DNA of 39,433 nucleotides from IMG/VR virus record IMGVR_UViG_3300043429_000224, positions 1-39,433 of that record; one strand, 5' to 3'. The stretch comes from a virus. The notes under the pieces were generated by a model that did not search any database, had not been told where the DNA came from, and saw only the letters and a program-made list of their open reading frames with translations. Of the stretch, positions 15,364-22,130 are shown one piece after another; position 1 is the first letter of the stretch, and every line of letters begins with the position of its first letter. The translations under genes and the position numbers were made by a program.

Positions 15364-15744
15364 TCAGAACGCCAGATCGTCCGGCATGTCATCGAACCCC
15401 GTCCCGCTAACCGGCCTCGGCGCAGCCTCCCGAGCCCTGCGCTCCGCGATGGCCCGAGCGTCCTGCTCGGCCTGGGACATGCGACGTGGTGCGGCCGGTG
15501 CTGTCAATGCCACGGGAGTCGGCGCGGGCGCGTACGCCGGCTGGGCGTCCTTGGGCTGGACGGACAGGCTCATGTACTTCTGCCCCTCGAGCTTCGTGCC
15601 CTCGCGGCCTTCCCTGATCCAAGCCGAGAGCCAGTATTCGACCCCGGCCACGTTAATGCTGCCCCGGTAATCGGGCCTTGATTCGTTGCCCTGCTTGTCG
15701 TTGCGGGCCAGAATCCCGCGATTCGCGTTCTCATACGTCGTCAT
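15364..15744 (-). CDS. SSB-like / DUF736-like protein with acidic C-terminal tail
   Basis: The 126-residue protein starts with a small OB- or DUF736-like beta domain. Visible segments are NRGILARNDKQGNESRPDYR, VAGVEYWLSAWI and KYMSLSVQPKDA (residues 8-67). A Pro/Ala linker and a charged helix follow. The tail FDDMPDDLAF (117-126) ends in acidic residues plus Phe, like the DDDIPF tip by which bacterial SSB recruits partner proteins. It sits between a Zn-finger/nuclease pair and the primase/helicase, consistent with single-strand DNA handling. Family assignment is tentative. The acidic tail is seen directly. Confidence 0.6.
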   Translation of the reverse strand: MTTYENANRGILARNDKQGNESRPDYRGSINVAGVEYWLSAWIREGREGTKLEGQKYMSLSVQPKDAQPAYAPAPTPVALTAPAAPRRMSQAEQDARAIAERRAREAAPRPVSGTGFDDMPDDLAF

Positions 15745-15964
15745 CTATCGTCTCTCTGCGCTTCTGGCGCGGTTGTGCGGGCCTGCGCCCGAGGTGAAAC
15801 TGATGGCAGAACGTGCAGTGATACACCTGCCTCGACTTGCCGCGTCGGGTGCCGCGCACGGCGATTAGCTGGGCCTGAGTGAACGATGAAAAACTGACCT
15901 TGCCATCGCACGCCGATGCCCGGTACGTGTCGCGTGGCGAGTGCGCGGGCTGGTGGTCGCTCAC
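15731..15964 (-). CDS. Small zinc-finger phage protein, 77 aa
   Basis: The GTG start (15962-15964) overlaps the stop of the nuclease gene as GTGA. A first Cys occurs in RASACDGKVSFSSF. A second site is YHCTFCHQFHLG, giving a C...C-x2-C...H pattern typical of small Zn-binding phage proteins that accompany VRR-NUC nucleases. Its 3' end overlaps the SSB-like gene by 14 nt. A nucleic-acid-binding helper role is inferred from context. Confidence 0.7.
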   Translation of the reverse strand: MSDHQPAHSPRDTYRASACDGKVSFSSFTQAQLIAVRGTRRGKSRQVYHCTFCHQFHLGRRPAQPRQKRRETIDDDV

Positions 15965-16455
15965 GGCTCCCCCAGCAACTCGATGGCATCCTCCACCGAC
16001 TGCACAATGCCCGCAACGCCGCCGTTGGCCTGACACGCGCCGATAAGCATCTCCTGCTCGACTGTGCCCTTACGCACACCGGGCCGCTTGCACTCCAGCA
16101 GGAACAGCCGCCCGTCCGTGAGCTGCCCAAGGTAATCGCTCGCGCCCTTGGTGCGCCCAGGCTCGCCCCGCATGTACAGCCGGTAGAACACCGTGTACCG
16201 ATCCCCGTCCTGCATCGCACCAGAGTTCAGGCGCATGAACCACGCCACGCGCCGATGCGCCCGCAGCAGGTCGAACACTGCGCGCATGACGTCGGCTTCG
16301 ATGCCGTCTGTGCTCGGTGCGCGTTTCGCACGCGGCTTCGGAGGAGGCGGTGCGGTGAGCTCGACTCGTGGCCGGTCGCTGAGGGCGGCGTAGAGGTCCA
16401 TGCTCTGCTGGTTGCGGGCGATGGTTTCGCGGAGGGTTTCGCGGCGGCGGGTCAT
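15961..16455 (-). CDS. VRR-NUC domain nuclease
   Basis: This 164-residue PD-(D/E)XK-type endonuclease begins with a basic/proline-rich N-terminal 50 residues. The VRR-NUC core shows GIEADVMRAVFDLLRA (E53), then KGASDYLGQL (D107), LLECKRPG (E121, K123) and Q134 in VEQEM-x-A-C-Q spacing. Phage VRR-NUC proteins are thought to resolve branched DNA such as recombination or replication intermediates before packaging. ATG 16455 overlaps the methyltransferase stop as ATGA, so the two are translationally coupled. Confidence 0.85.
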   Translation of the reverse strand: MTRRRETLRETIARNQQSMDLYAALSDRPRVELTAPPPPKPRAKRAPSTDGIEADVMRAVFDLLRAHRRVAWFMRLNSGAMQDGDRYTVFYRLYMRGEPGRTKGASDYLGQLTDGRLFLLECKRPGVRKGTVEQEMLIGACQANGGVAGIVQSVEDAIELLGEP

Positions 16456-17399
16456 GCGAAGAGTTCCGACTGTAGCGGCAGGCCGATGCGTTCCCGCTGC
16501 AGAGGTTCGTATTCCGGGTTCAGTTCGCAGCCTAGGTACTGCCGCCCATGTTGCTTGGCTATGGCGGCCGTCGTGCCGCTGCCCATGAACGGGTCAAGCA
16601 CGGTATCACCCTGCCGCGATCCGGCGAGGATGCACGGCTCTATCAGGTCGGGCGGGAAGGTGGCGAAGTGTGCGCCCTTGTAAGGCTTAGTCGTGACCGT
16701 CCACACGCTGCGCTTGTTGCGAGTTTCGTTAATGGTCACGAACGACTGCTGCCCGTTTGCTTTTGCATCGCCTTCGGTTCGCTTGCCCTCGTATCGGATG
16801 TTCCCTTTGCCGCTGCGATTGTCTTTGCCGAAGTGTTGAGCAGGCTCGGCAATCGCATGGCTGTCGAAGTAGTACCGCTCCGACTTCGACAGCAGGAAGA
16901 TGTACTCGTGCGCCTTCGTGCAGCGGTCGCGCACCGACTCGGGCATCGGGTTCGGCTTGTGCCAGATGATGTCCTGGCGCAGATACCATCCATCGGCGCG
17001 GAGGGCGAAGGCCAGCATCCAGGGGATGCCGATCAGGTCTTTCTCTTTCAGGCCATCGATACCGCGTTTCTTGCTCAGAACGTCAGGTTTGCCGTTCAGC
17101 TTGTTGCGCCCATGGACTGCCTGTCCCGGCCCCATCTGGCTGCGGAAGTTGTTGTAGCTATCCCCAATGTTTACCCACAACGTCCCATCGTCGGCCAGCA
17201 CATTCCACACGCAGCGGAACACCTCGACCATCGCGGCGATGTACTGCTCGGGCGTTTGCTCCAGCCCGATCTGGCCTGGATGTCCGTAGTCTCGCAGGCC
17301 GAAGTAGGGCGGCGAGGTCACGCAGGTCTGCGTTTTAAACCCGAGAGTGGCCCATCGCCGCATCGTCTCGCGGCAGTCACCGAACTCGATGCGGTTCAC
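16452..17399 (-). CDS. Site-specific DNA methyltransferase, beta class (N4-C or N6-A)
   Basis: The 315-residue enzyme transfers a methyl group from S-adenosylmethionine to an amino group of DNA. The catalytic motif TSPPY (28-32) comes first, and the SAM-binding DPFMGSGTT (269-277) is near the C-terminus. This is the beta-class order. SPPY leans towards N4-cytosine, but N6-adenine cannot be excluded. Middle motifs include GIPWMLAFALRADGW and DIIWHKPNPMP. The GTG start (17397-17399) overlaps the preceding stop as GTGA, and GGAG lies upstream. A longer reading from 17480 would overlap the upstream gene. No restriction endonuclease is nearby, so it is an orphan, probably protecting phage DNA from host restriction. 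Confidence 0.9.
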   Translation of the reverse strand: MNRIEFGDCRETMRRWATLGFKTQTCVTSPPYFGLRDYGHPGQIGLEQTPEQYIAAMVEVFRCVWNVLADDGTLWVNIGDSYNNFRSQMGPGQAVHGRNKLNGKPDVLSKKRGIDGLKEKDLIGIPWMLAFALRADGWYLRQDIIWHKPNPMPESVRDRCTKAHEYIFLLSKSERYYFDSHAIAEPAQHFGKDNRSGKGNIRYEGKRTEGDAKANGQQSFVTINETRNKRSVWTVTTKPYKGAHFATFPPDLIEPCILAGSRQGDTVLDPFMGSGTTAAIAKQHGRQYLGCELNPEYEPLQRERIGLPLQSELFA

Positions 17400-17602
17400 C
17401 ACCTCGCCTCCCCCACATCCTCCGGCGTCTCGCGGAGATACCTCGACGGCATCCGCTTTACGCTGACCCGATCCACCCACTCAGGCGGCGCAGGAAACGG
17501 CCAGTTCGGCACGATGACCGACACATGCAGTGAGAGGTCAGTTGAGCCGATGACGAGCGCCTCGCGGCCGTCCTGCAGGCGCACGCGGGTGCCTGGTGTC
17601 AT
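17396..17602 (-). CDS. Small SH3-like phage protein, 68 aa
   Basis: The product begins MTPGTRVRLQDGREALVIGS, continues with strands (LHVSVIVPNWPF) and WVDRVSVKRMPSRYL, and looks like a small beta barrel of the SH3/KOW type. The ATG at 17602 overlaps the upstream stop as ATGA with AGGA abutting it, indicating coupled translation. Its stop overlaps the methyltransferase GTG start. Its first 23 nt nearly equal those of the gene at 18500 (22 of 23). The function is unknown. Confidence 0.65.
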   Translation of the reverse strand: MTPGTRVRLQDGREALVIGSTDLSLHVSVIVPNWPFPAPPEWVDRVSVKRMPSRYLRETPEDVGEARW

Positions 17603-17937
17603 TCCTGCCATAGATGAGGGCATCCACACGAACCGCTAATTATGTTGAGAGAAATGCGCCAGTTGTGCAACAGGTTAGCATCACCAATCAACAGCATCTT
17701 GCTGGCCGGCGTTCCCACACAACGATCCAGCGCCTGATCTTCCATCCCATGCAGAATGCGTCGAATCTCGGCGATGTTGCGCAACAACACGCGCTGGCAC
17801 TCCTCGCGGCTGTCGCGCATCGTTGCCCGCTCCATTAGCAGCGGATGTGGAAACTTTGCCTTGGCCTCGGCAAACGTCATGCTGTCTCGGCCATAAAGAT
17901 AGGTCTTCGGAATCGGTTTCACTGTTTTTCCTTTCAT
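17599..17937 (-). CDS. Unrecognised phage protein, 112 aa
   Basis: The protein is mostly helical (FAEAKAKFPHPLLMERATMR, CQRVLLRNIAEIRRILHGME), followed by a Cys-containing end (SGSCGCPHLWQE). ATG 17937 lies 10 nt after the upstream stop but lacks a clear Shine-Dalgarno sequence. GTG at 17922 has AAAGGA at good spacing and may be the real start, removing five residues. It is part of a chain of small coupled leftward genes ahead of the methyltransferase. No function can be given. Confidence 0.6.
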   Translation of the reverse strand: MKGKTVKPIPKTYLYGRDSMTFAEAKAKFPHPLLMERATMRDSREECQRVLLRNIAEIRRILHGMEDQALDRCVGTPASKMLLIGDANLLHNWRISLNIISGSCGCPHLWQE

Positions 17938-17947
17938 AACTTAGGCA

Positions 17948-18154
17948 TCATGCCGCCCCCGTCTGATCCATCATCACCGCGCGAGCCAATGCTTCGCATG
18001 TGGGGCAGGTGTCAAACGGTGTTTTCAATGGCGGCGATGCCTGCTCCATCGCCAGATATATGCGTTTAAGCAGTTCGGCGGACAAAACAACATCCCCTCT
18101 TGACAACATGACATCGTGCGCTGCCCCAATCATTTCTCGCGTTACTTTTGTCAT
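17948..18154 (-). CDS. Small phage protein, 68 aa
   Basis: The product reads MTKVTREMIGAAHDVMLSRG, DVVLSAELLKRIYLAMEQ and ends with a CPTCEALARA segment. It is a short helical protein of a kind common in phages of Burkholderiales. ATG 18154 overlaps the preceding stop as ATGA, with GGAG a few bases upstream, so translation is coupled. A longer reading from 18232 would overlap the upstream gene. The function is unknown. Confidence 0.65.
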   Translation of the reverse strand: MTKVTREMIGAAHDVMLSRGDVVLSAELLKRIYLAMEQASPPLKTPFDTCPTCEALARAVMMDQTGAA

Positions 18155-18282
18155 TCGTTCGCTCCAAACATCAACCAGCATTTGTGACACACAATTAGCC
18201 CGCGCATCGCTGGTCGTCCGCAGTGTTCGCACTTCATCGTTTTGCGTCCAAGATGCATAGCATGTTGGTTAAGCACGATCAC
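18151..18282 (-). CDS. Small zinc-ribbon protein, 43 aa
   Basis: A short ORF with two CxxC pairs (CEHC and CHKC, 15 residues apart in MKCEHCGRPAMRGLIVCHKC) that would bind one zinc ion. The preferred GTG start (18280-18282) overlaps the stop of the upstream gene as GTGA. A shorter product from the internal ATG of MKCEHC (28 residues) is also possible. It is coupled by ATGA to the next gene. It may bind nucleic acid or a host protein. Confidence 0.55.
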   Translation of the reverse strand: MIVLNQHAMHLGRKTMKCEHCGRPAMRGLIVCHKCWLMFGANE

Positions 18283-18500
18283 AGCAGCGTTCCATTTCGC
18301 TTTGGCTGCAGCGCCATCGCCACGGCCGCGCACAGACTTTCTAGCCGATAGCTTTCGTCGCTGTCGTCGGGCTCAATCGTGCGCAGCACGGCAAGCGCGT
18401 CAGACAGCAGTCGGCGCAGCACAACGGCCTGTCCGCGCAATTCCACAATTTCGGCGTCATCCTCGTTTAGCAGACGACGCACGCGGGTGCCGGGTGTCAT
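18279..18500 (-). CDS. Small helical phage protein, 73 aa
   Basis: The protein begins MTPGTRVRRLLNEDDAEIVE and continues as a helical region with heptad-like leucines (LRGQAVVLRRLLSDALAVLR), then an acidic stretch and a basic end. ATG 18500 overlaps the stop of the HTH gene as ATGA and has GGAG 7 nt upstream. Its first 23 nt nearly match those of the gene at 17602 although the rest differs, which suggests exchange of gene starts. The function is unknown. Confidence 0.65.
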   Translation of the reverse strand: MTPGTRVRRLLNEDDAEIVELRGQAVVLRRLLSDALAVLRTIEPDDSDESYRLESLCAAVAMALQPKRNGTLL

Positions 18501-18688
18501 CGCTGTGCTCCAGCGAATACCACCGTCAGAAACACCCCCGCATGATCCAGTTTCACCCTCGGAGGGATGCCCCGCCTACGCCAGTTCGCCACCCGCTGCG
18601 GGCCGCCCGAGCCGTAGCCGAGCCGCCGCGCCAGAGCAGTCGGGCCGCCGAGGTTGTCGATGATCTGCGAGTCTGGGTGGAGGCTCAT
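18497..18688 (-). CDS. Cro/YdaS-like helix-turn-helix regulator, 63 aa
   Basis: A small DNA-binding protein. DSQIIDNLGGPTALARRLGY (residues 6-25) and RVANWRRRGIPPRVKLDH (about 32-49) form the HTH pattern of YdaS/Cro-like phage regulators. ATG 18688 has a G-rich ribosome-binding site. ATG 18724 would add 12 residues. It is the first leftward gene from the divergent control region, opposite the early block. This is the usual place of a Cro-type repressor that balances two transcription units. The palindrome at 18824-18838 is its likely operator (inference). Without an integrase, its role may be lytic timing. Confidence 0.7.
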   Translation of the reverse strand: MSLHPDSQIIDNLGGPTALARRLGYGSGGPQRVANWRRRGIPPRVKLDHAGVFLTVVFAGAQR

Positions 18689-18872
18689 GCTGTGAGCCAC
18701 CCCGCGTGATATGGTCGTGGTCATGGGATGGGACTGTAACACGGCGTGGATACGGATGGGAAGGGGTCGGCGCGCGGAGTGGCGTAAAACCTTGCGATTC
18801 TGTCGGATACTGCCCCGGACGGGTAAACTGATCGTTTATGATGCCGTCACCGCAACGCACACAGGAGTCCAC
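18689..18872. promoter_or_regulatory. Divergent control region
   Basis: This 184-bp stretch lies between the leftward HTH gene and the first rightward gene and holds no convincing gene. It includes the palindrome TAAACTGATCGTTTA, a candidate rightward -10 TATGAT (18837-18842) 30 nt before the early ATG, and a leftward TACAGT near 18738. No good -35 accompanies either one, so these promoters may need an activator or be extended types. Confidence 0.45.
18824..18838. promoter_or_regulatory. Palindromic operator candidate
   Basis: TAAAC-TGATC-GTTTA has perfect 5-bp arms around a 5-bp centre and overlaps the candidate rightward -10 elements (TAAACT, TATGAT). Its size and placement fit binding of the small HTH dimer encoded next door. 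Confidence 0.4.
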
Positions 18873-19289
18873 ATGCACTACACCACCCTCGGCCCCGGCG
18901 ACAGCCCCACATGGGGCCCATACCTCGGCGATCCCAACGACCCCCGCAATGTCGGCATCGAAGACGACGGCCTCGCCCAGTGGGAGGCCGACGAAATCGC
19001 CGCCGAGCAGATCGCCAGCACCGCCGCCGCTGTCGTGGACTGGCTAGGCAACGTCTGCAACGACGAAGCCAGCGGCGAGCCCGTCGAGACGCATCTGATC
19101 CGCGACGCCGACCTGCAGGACGCGCCCGTTGCCGTGCTGCTGGCCTGCATCATGACCGGCACCGACCGGCAAGCGACGTTTGCGCGCATGTTCCTGCGGG
19201 ATCGTTTCCAGGCAGCCCGCGCAGACGAGATCACCGAGCGCAGCGCCGAGCTATACGAAGCTGCGAATCCCACCTACGACGAGGAGTAA
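18873..19289 (+). CDS. First early protein, unknown, 138 aa
   Basis: An acidic protein beginning MHYTTLGPGDSPTWGPYLGD. A helix-rich body follows (EADEIAAEQIASTAAAVVDW, FARMFLRDRFQAARADEITE) and the end is acidic. ATG 18873 has AGGAG 6 nt upstream. An upstream extension to 18711 would run through the control region and is unlikely. As the first gene of the rightward block it would be made earliest, a position that often holds host-takeover or anti-defence proteins. No family is recognised. Confidence 0.7.
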   Translation: MHYTTLGPGDSPTWGPYLGDPNDPRNVGIEDDGLAQWEADEIAAEQIASTAAAVVDWLGNVCNDEASGEPVETHLIRDADLQDAPVAVLLACIMTGTDRQATFARMFLRDRFQAARADEITERSAELYEAANPTYDEE

Positions 19290-19295
19290 CCCAGC

Positions 19296-19514
19296 ATGAC
19301 CACCAGCATCAGCATCCACAACGTTTCGGCCATCAAGGCCGGCGCCGTGCGCGAGGAGCGTTACCAGTACAGCGGCCGCGAGTACTTCGTGCGCACGATC
19401 GACATCGTGGACGACAGCGGCCACAAGTTTTGCCTGACGCTGTTCAGCGACCTGATGGTCGGCCTCGCCATCGAGATGCCCGCGTTTGTTGCTCTCGCCA
19501 AGGGGGAAGCATGA
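19296..19514 (+). CDS. Small early protein, 72 aa
   Basis: A beta-rich protein (SISIHNVSAIKAGAV, then YQYSGREYFVRTIDIVDDSG and HKFCLTLFSD). ATG 19296 has GAGGAG overlapping the stop of the previous gene, and its own stop overlaps the next ATG. It looks like a compact beta-sandwich protein. The function is unknown. Confidence 0.7.
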   Translation: MTTSISIHNVSAIKAGAVREERYQYSGREYFVRTIDIVDDSGHKFCLTLFSDLMVGLAIEMPAFVALAKGEA

Positions 19515-20128
19515 CCACCTACACCACCCTCAACAAAATCCGAGCACACGGCCCGTGCGCCCACGGTTGGTCTAAGCTGCTGCGGCACTTGGGCAAGACG
19601 CAGGCAGACGACGAGCCGATGGCACTGACGACGATCCTCGACAGCAACGGTCTGGACGACGCGCTGTGGTGCCTGCGCTCCTGCGACGGCATCGACCGAG
19701 AAACGCGGCTGTACGCGGTGTGGTGTGCCAGACAGGTGCAGCACCTGATGACGGACCCGCGCTCGCTGGCCGCGCTGGATGTGGCCGAGCGGCACGCTAA
19801 CGGCGAGGCGACAGACAAAGAGCTGACCGCAGCGAGGGACGCAGCGTGGGCCGCAGCGTGGGCCGCAGCGTGGGCCGCAGCGAGGGACGCAGCGTGGGCC
19901 GCAGCGAGGGCCGCAGCGGGGGCCGCAGCGAGGGACGCAGCGTGGGCCGCAGCGTGGGCCGCAGCGTGGGCCGCAGCGAGGGCCGCAGCGAGGGACGCAG
20001 CGTGGGCCGCAGCGAGGGACGCAGCGTGGGCCGCAGCGAGGGACGCAGCGTGGGACGCAGCGTGGGCCGCAGCGAGGGACGCAGCGTGGGACGCACAAGC
20101 CGCTGAATTTCGCAGGAGATTTGCATGA
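19511..20128 (+). CDS. Early protein with Ala/Trp tandem repeats, 205 aa
   Basis: Residues 1-105 are a conserved phage domain starting [20 protein letters not shown] with [14 protein letters not shown] and [20 protein letters not shown]. Residues 107-194 consist of 22 four-residue units of the types [16 protein letters not shown] and AAWD, encoded by 12-bp tandem repeats. The end AAEFRRRFA is basic. ATG 19511 overlaps the previous stop and is preceded by GGGGGAAG. Similar phage proteins with Ala/Trp/Arg repeats exist, with varying repeat number. The repeat region is predicted to be one long helix with tryptophans every fourth to eighth residue. The role is unknown. Confidence 0.8.
   Translation: MTTYTTLNKIRAHGPCAHGWSKLLRHLGKTQADDEPMALTTILDSNGLDDALWCLRSCDGIDRETRLYAVWCARQVQHLMTDPRSLAALDVAERHANGEATDKELTAARDAAWAAAWAAAWAAARDAAWAAARAAAGAAARDAAWAAAWAAAWAAARAAARDAAWAAARDAAWAAARDAAWDAAWAAARDAAWDAQAAEFRRRFA
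19829..20092 (+). repeat. Tandem array of 22 twelve-bp units
   Basis: Units follow GCAGCG-(T/A/G)GGG-(C/A)C with only two variable positions. I count 22 uninterrupted copies (264 bp). The repeat length is a multiple of three, so the reading frame survives copy-number change. All six frames stay open here, which explains several spurious ORFs. Confidence 0.92.
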
Positions 20129-20781
20129 CCACCGAGCACCTTGAGCAACGCACCGAAGAGTGGCTGCAGGCCCGCGTGGGCAAGGTCACGGCGAGCGGGT
20201 TTAAGCATGTCATCGACCGCAAGAAGGCAGGCAAGCGCAGCGCGGACGGTCAGAAATATCTGTGGCAACAAGTCATCGAACGCCTGACCGGCCAGCCCGC
20301 CCCTGTGGCCCGCACCGTCGCCATGCAGTGGGGCACCGATCAGGAGCCCGTCGCGCTGCAGGCATACGTCGATGCGCACCTCGTCACGGTTGAGGCCGTG
20401 GGCTTCGTGCAGCACCCGACGCTTGCCGTTGGCTGCAGCCCTGACGGGCTTGTCACCGAACGCAGCCCTGCGACCGGCTCGGCGTCCGATGGCCTCATCG
20501 AGATCAAGTGCCCCTTCAACTCTGCCAACCACCTCGAGACCTGGCTCTCCGGGATGCCCGAGGAGCATCAAGCACAGGTGCAGGGTCAGATGTGGCTAAC
20601 GGGCCGCGAGTGGTGCGATTTCGTGTCGTTCGACCCGCGCATGCCTGACGATCTGCAGCTCTACGTGCAGCGTGTTCAGCGTAATCCCAAATACATCGCG
20701 GGCCTGGAACGCGAGATCATCACGTTCCTCGGCGAGGTCGATGCCATCGTCGGCAAGCTGCAGGCGAAGACCTCTTTCTAG
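20125..20781 (+). CDS. YqaJ-family viral exonuclease (lambda Exo-like)
   Basis: This 218-residue nuclease resects double-strand ends so that an annealing protein can recombine phage DNA. The family motifs are seen in order: [19 protein letters not shown] (6-24), QWGTDQEP (E74 region), VGCSPDG (D107) and LIEIKCPF (E126, K128), ending with Q-rich [15 protein letters not shown] 20125 overlaps the stop of the repeat gene. The following gene encodes a likely RecT-type partner, the normal arrangement of a two-component recombination module. Confidence 0.92.
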   Translation: MTTEHLEQRTEEWLQARVGKVTASGFKHVIDRKKAGKRSADGQKYLWQQVIERLTGQPAPVARTVAMQWGTDQEPVALQAYVDAHLVTVEAVGFVQHPTLAVGCSPDGLVTERSPATGSASDGLIEIKCPFNSANHLETWLSGMPEEHQAQVQGQMWLTGREWCDFVSFDPRMPDDLQLYVQRVQRNPKYIAGLEREIITFLGEVDAIVGKLQAKTSF

Positions 20782-20806
20782 TCACCCACCACTACAGGAG
20801 TCACAC

Positions 20807-21511
20807 ATGACCGCTCTCGTACCCGTCTCTGAAATCGAACGCATGGCCGCATCCGTCGCCAAGTCGGGCCTCTTTGGCATGAAAACCCCCGAGCAGGCAA
20901 TGGCACTCATGCTCATTGCACAGGCCGAGGGCATGCATCCGGCCAAGGCGGTGCAGGAGTTCCACATCATCAACGGCAGGCCAGCCCTCAAGGCCGACGC
21001 CATGCTGGCCCGGTTCCAGGCCGCAGGCGGGTCGGTGCGCTGGGGCACCTACACCGAGCAGGCCGTCTCGGGTGTGTTCACGCATCCGCAAGGCGGCAGC
21101 GTCGAGATTGAATGGACCTACGCGATGGCCGAACGCGCTGGGCTGACGAAAAACCCAACGTGGCGGCAGTACCCGCGCCAGATGCTGCGTGCCCGCGTGG
21201 TGTCCGAGGGCATCCGCACGGTGTTCCCTGGCGTGGTCGTCGGCGCGTACACCGAGGAGGAGGCGCAGGACATGGCCCCGCCCTCGCGCCAGCAGGTGGT
21301 CGAGATCGTGCCTGCCGCCCCCGAGTCCGAACCCGCCGACCTCCTCGCGGCCATCGACGCCGCGCAAACGGTGGACGAACTCAACGCCCTCAAGCCCCGC
21401 ATCCGCACGCTGCCCGCCGATCTCCGCGCCGAGATCACCGACGCCGCCAAGCAACGCGCCCAGCAGATCCGCGAAAACGCCACCGTGGATGCCAGCGATG
21501 ATCCGATCTGA
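20807..21511 (+). CDS. RecT-like single-strand annealing protein (putative)
   Basis: The 234-residue protein follows the exonuclease and begins MTALVPVSEIERMAASVAKS. The core segments AMALMLIAQAEGMHPAKAVQ, FHIINGRPALKADAMLARFQ and YPRQMLRARVVSEGIRTVFP (residues 30-145) are typical of a widespread phage family usually annotated as RecT-like. The C-terminal third is a flexible Pro/Ala linker followed by helices and an acidic end. ATG 20807 has CAGGAG 7 nt upstream. Partnership with the exonuclease is supported by adjacency. The exact fold class is not provable here. Confidence 0.8.
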   Translation: MTALVPVSEIERMAASVAKSGLFGMKTPEQAMALMLIAQAEGMHPAKAVQEFHIINGRPALKADAMLARFQAAGGSVRWGTYTEQAVSGVFTHPQGGSVEIEWTYAMAERAGLTKNPTWRQYPRQMLRARVVSEGIRTVFPGVVVGAYTEEEAQDMAPPSRQQVVEIVPAAPESEPADLLAAIDAAQTVDELNALKPRIRTLPADLRAEITDAAKQRAQQIRENATVDASDDPI

Positions 21512-21713
21512 CGAATGGAACGAGCCGCAGCCGCAGATCAGCCTGCAGGACGGCCCGTATCGTGTCGCGTTCAGCCCCGACCCCGAAAACGGAGACCATC
21601 GATACCTCGTCGTGCGCAGCATCATGCGCATACAGGTCGAGGCTGATTGCAAGACCCGTGAAGCCGCCGAGCGCGTTGCGGCCGAACTGAACGCAGGAGT
21701 ATCCCGTGAGTGA
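21498..21713 (+). CDS. Small early protein, 71 aa
   Basis: The product starts MIRSDEWNEPQPQISLQDGP, then has strands (YRVAFSP, YLVVRSIMRIQ) and a helix (CKTREAAERVAAELNAG). The ATG lies within the end of the RecT-like gene (14-bp overlap), so it is probably translated by coupling. This beta-beta-alpha small protein type is common in phages. The function is unknown. Confidence 0.7.
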   Translation: MIRSDEWNEPQPQISLQDGPYRVAFSPDPENGDHRYLVVRSIMRIQVEADCKTREAAERVAAELNAGVSRE

Positions 21714-21843
21714 CCGCCATCCGTACATCGCCGACAACCGCGCCTGCCGCGCCCGTCGCCCGCGCCCGTTGGCCGACATCGCCCTGGCCGCAGCCATCGC
21801 CACAGGTCTCGCCTGGGTTCTCGTCAGGTGGGCCGCAGCATGA
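21706..21843 (+). CDS. Small single-pass membrane protein, 45 aa
   Basis: The GTG start (21706-21708) has AGGAG 7 nt upstream and overlaps the previous stop. The first 21 residues are rich in Arg. Residues 22-42 (LADIALAAAIATGLAWVLVR) form one transmembrane helix. The positive-inside rule places the N-terminus in the cytoplasm. Small early membrane proteins in phages may act in superinfection exclusion, but nothing here proves it. Confidence 0.6.
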   Translation: MSDRHPYIADNRACRARRPRPLADIALAAAIATGLAWVLVRWAAA

Positions 21844-22130
21844 TCGCCAACCACATGACCCAGCGCATGCTGGACACGCTCCAGATCGTTAGGCGTCTGG
21901 AGCCCTGCACCGCGCAACAGGTTGCCGACGAACTCGGTGTGCGTATGGCCTCCGCTCGCACGTACCTGCAGAACCTGCGCGCCACGGGCCACGCTCGCCC
22001 TATGGGCTGCAACCGCTGGTCCAAGTGGGTCACCTGCCGCGTCGAGTCCAACATCCCCGAGATTGTGCAGGTCTCGAGCGTCTGGGAATACGCGGCACGT
22101 TGCCGCATGCAGCAGGAGAGCAGAGCATGA
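21840..22130 (+). CDS. Winged-helix DNA-binding protein, 96 aa
   Basis: The product begins MIANHMTQRMLDTLQIVRRL. The region TAQQVADELGVRMASARTYL, then QNLRATGHARPM (residues 24-55), is a winged HTH of the MarR/DeoR-like type, in which a recognition helix is followed by a wing. ATG 21840 overlaps the previous stop as ATGA. It could regulate early or late genes. Phage middle regulators often look like this. Its targets are unknown. Confidence 0.75.
   Translation: MIANHMTQRMLDTLQIVRRLEPCTAQQVADELGVRMASARTYLQNLRATGHARPMGCNRWSKWVTCRVESNIPEIVQVSSVWEYAARCRMQQESRA

Noticed and set aside
18711-18872. N-terminal extension of the first early gene up to 18711
   Set aside because: It would cross the control region and palindrome. 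ATG 18873 has a good AGGAG at 6 nt.
19829-20092. Possible CRISPR array
   Set aside because: Units of 12 bp are contiguous with no spacers and lie within a coding frame.
19361-20098. Minus-strand frames through the 12-bp repeat array (Cys/Pro/Arg repeats)
   Set aside because: The repeat contains no stop in any frame, so all six frames are open. Only the plus frame continues into a recognisable N-terminal domain with a ribosome-binding site.
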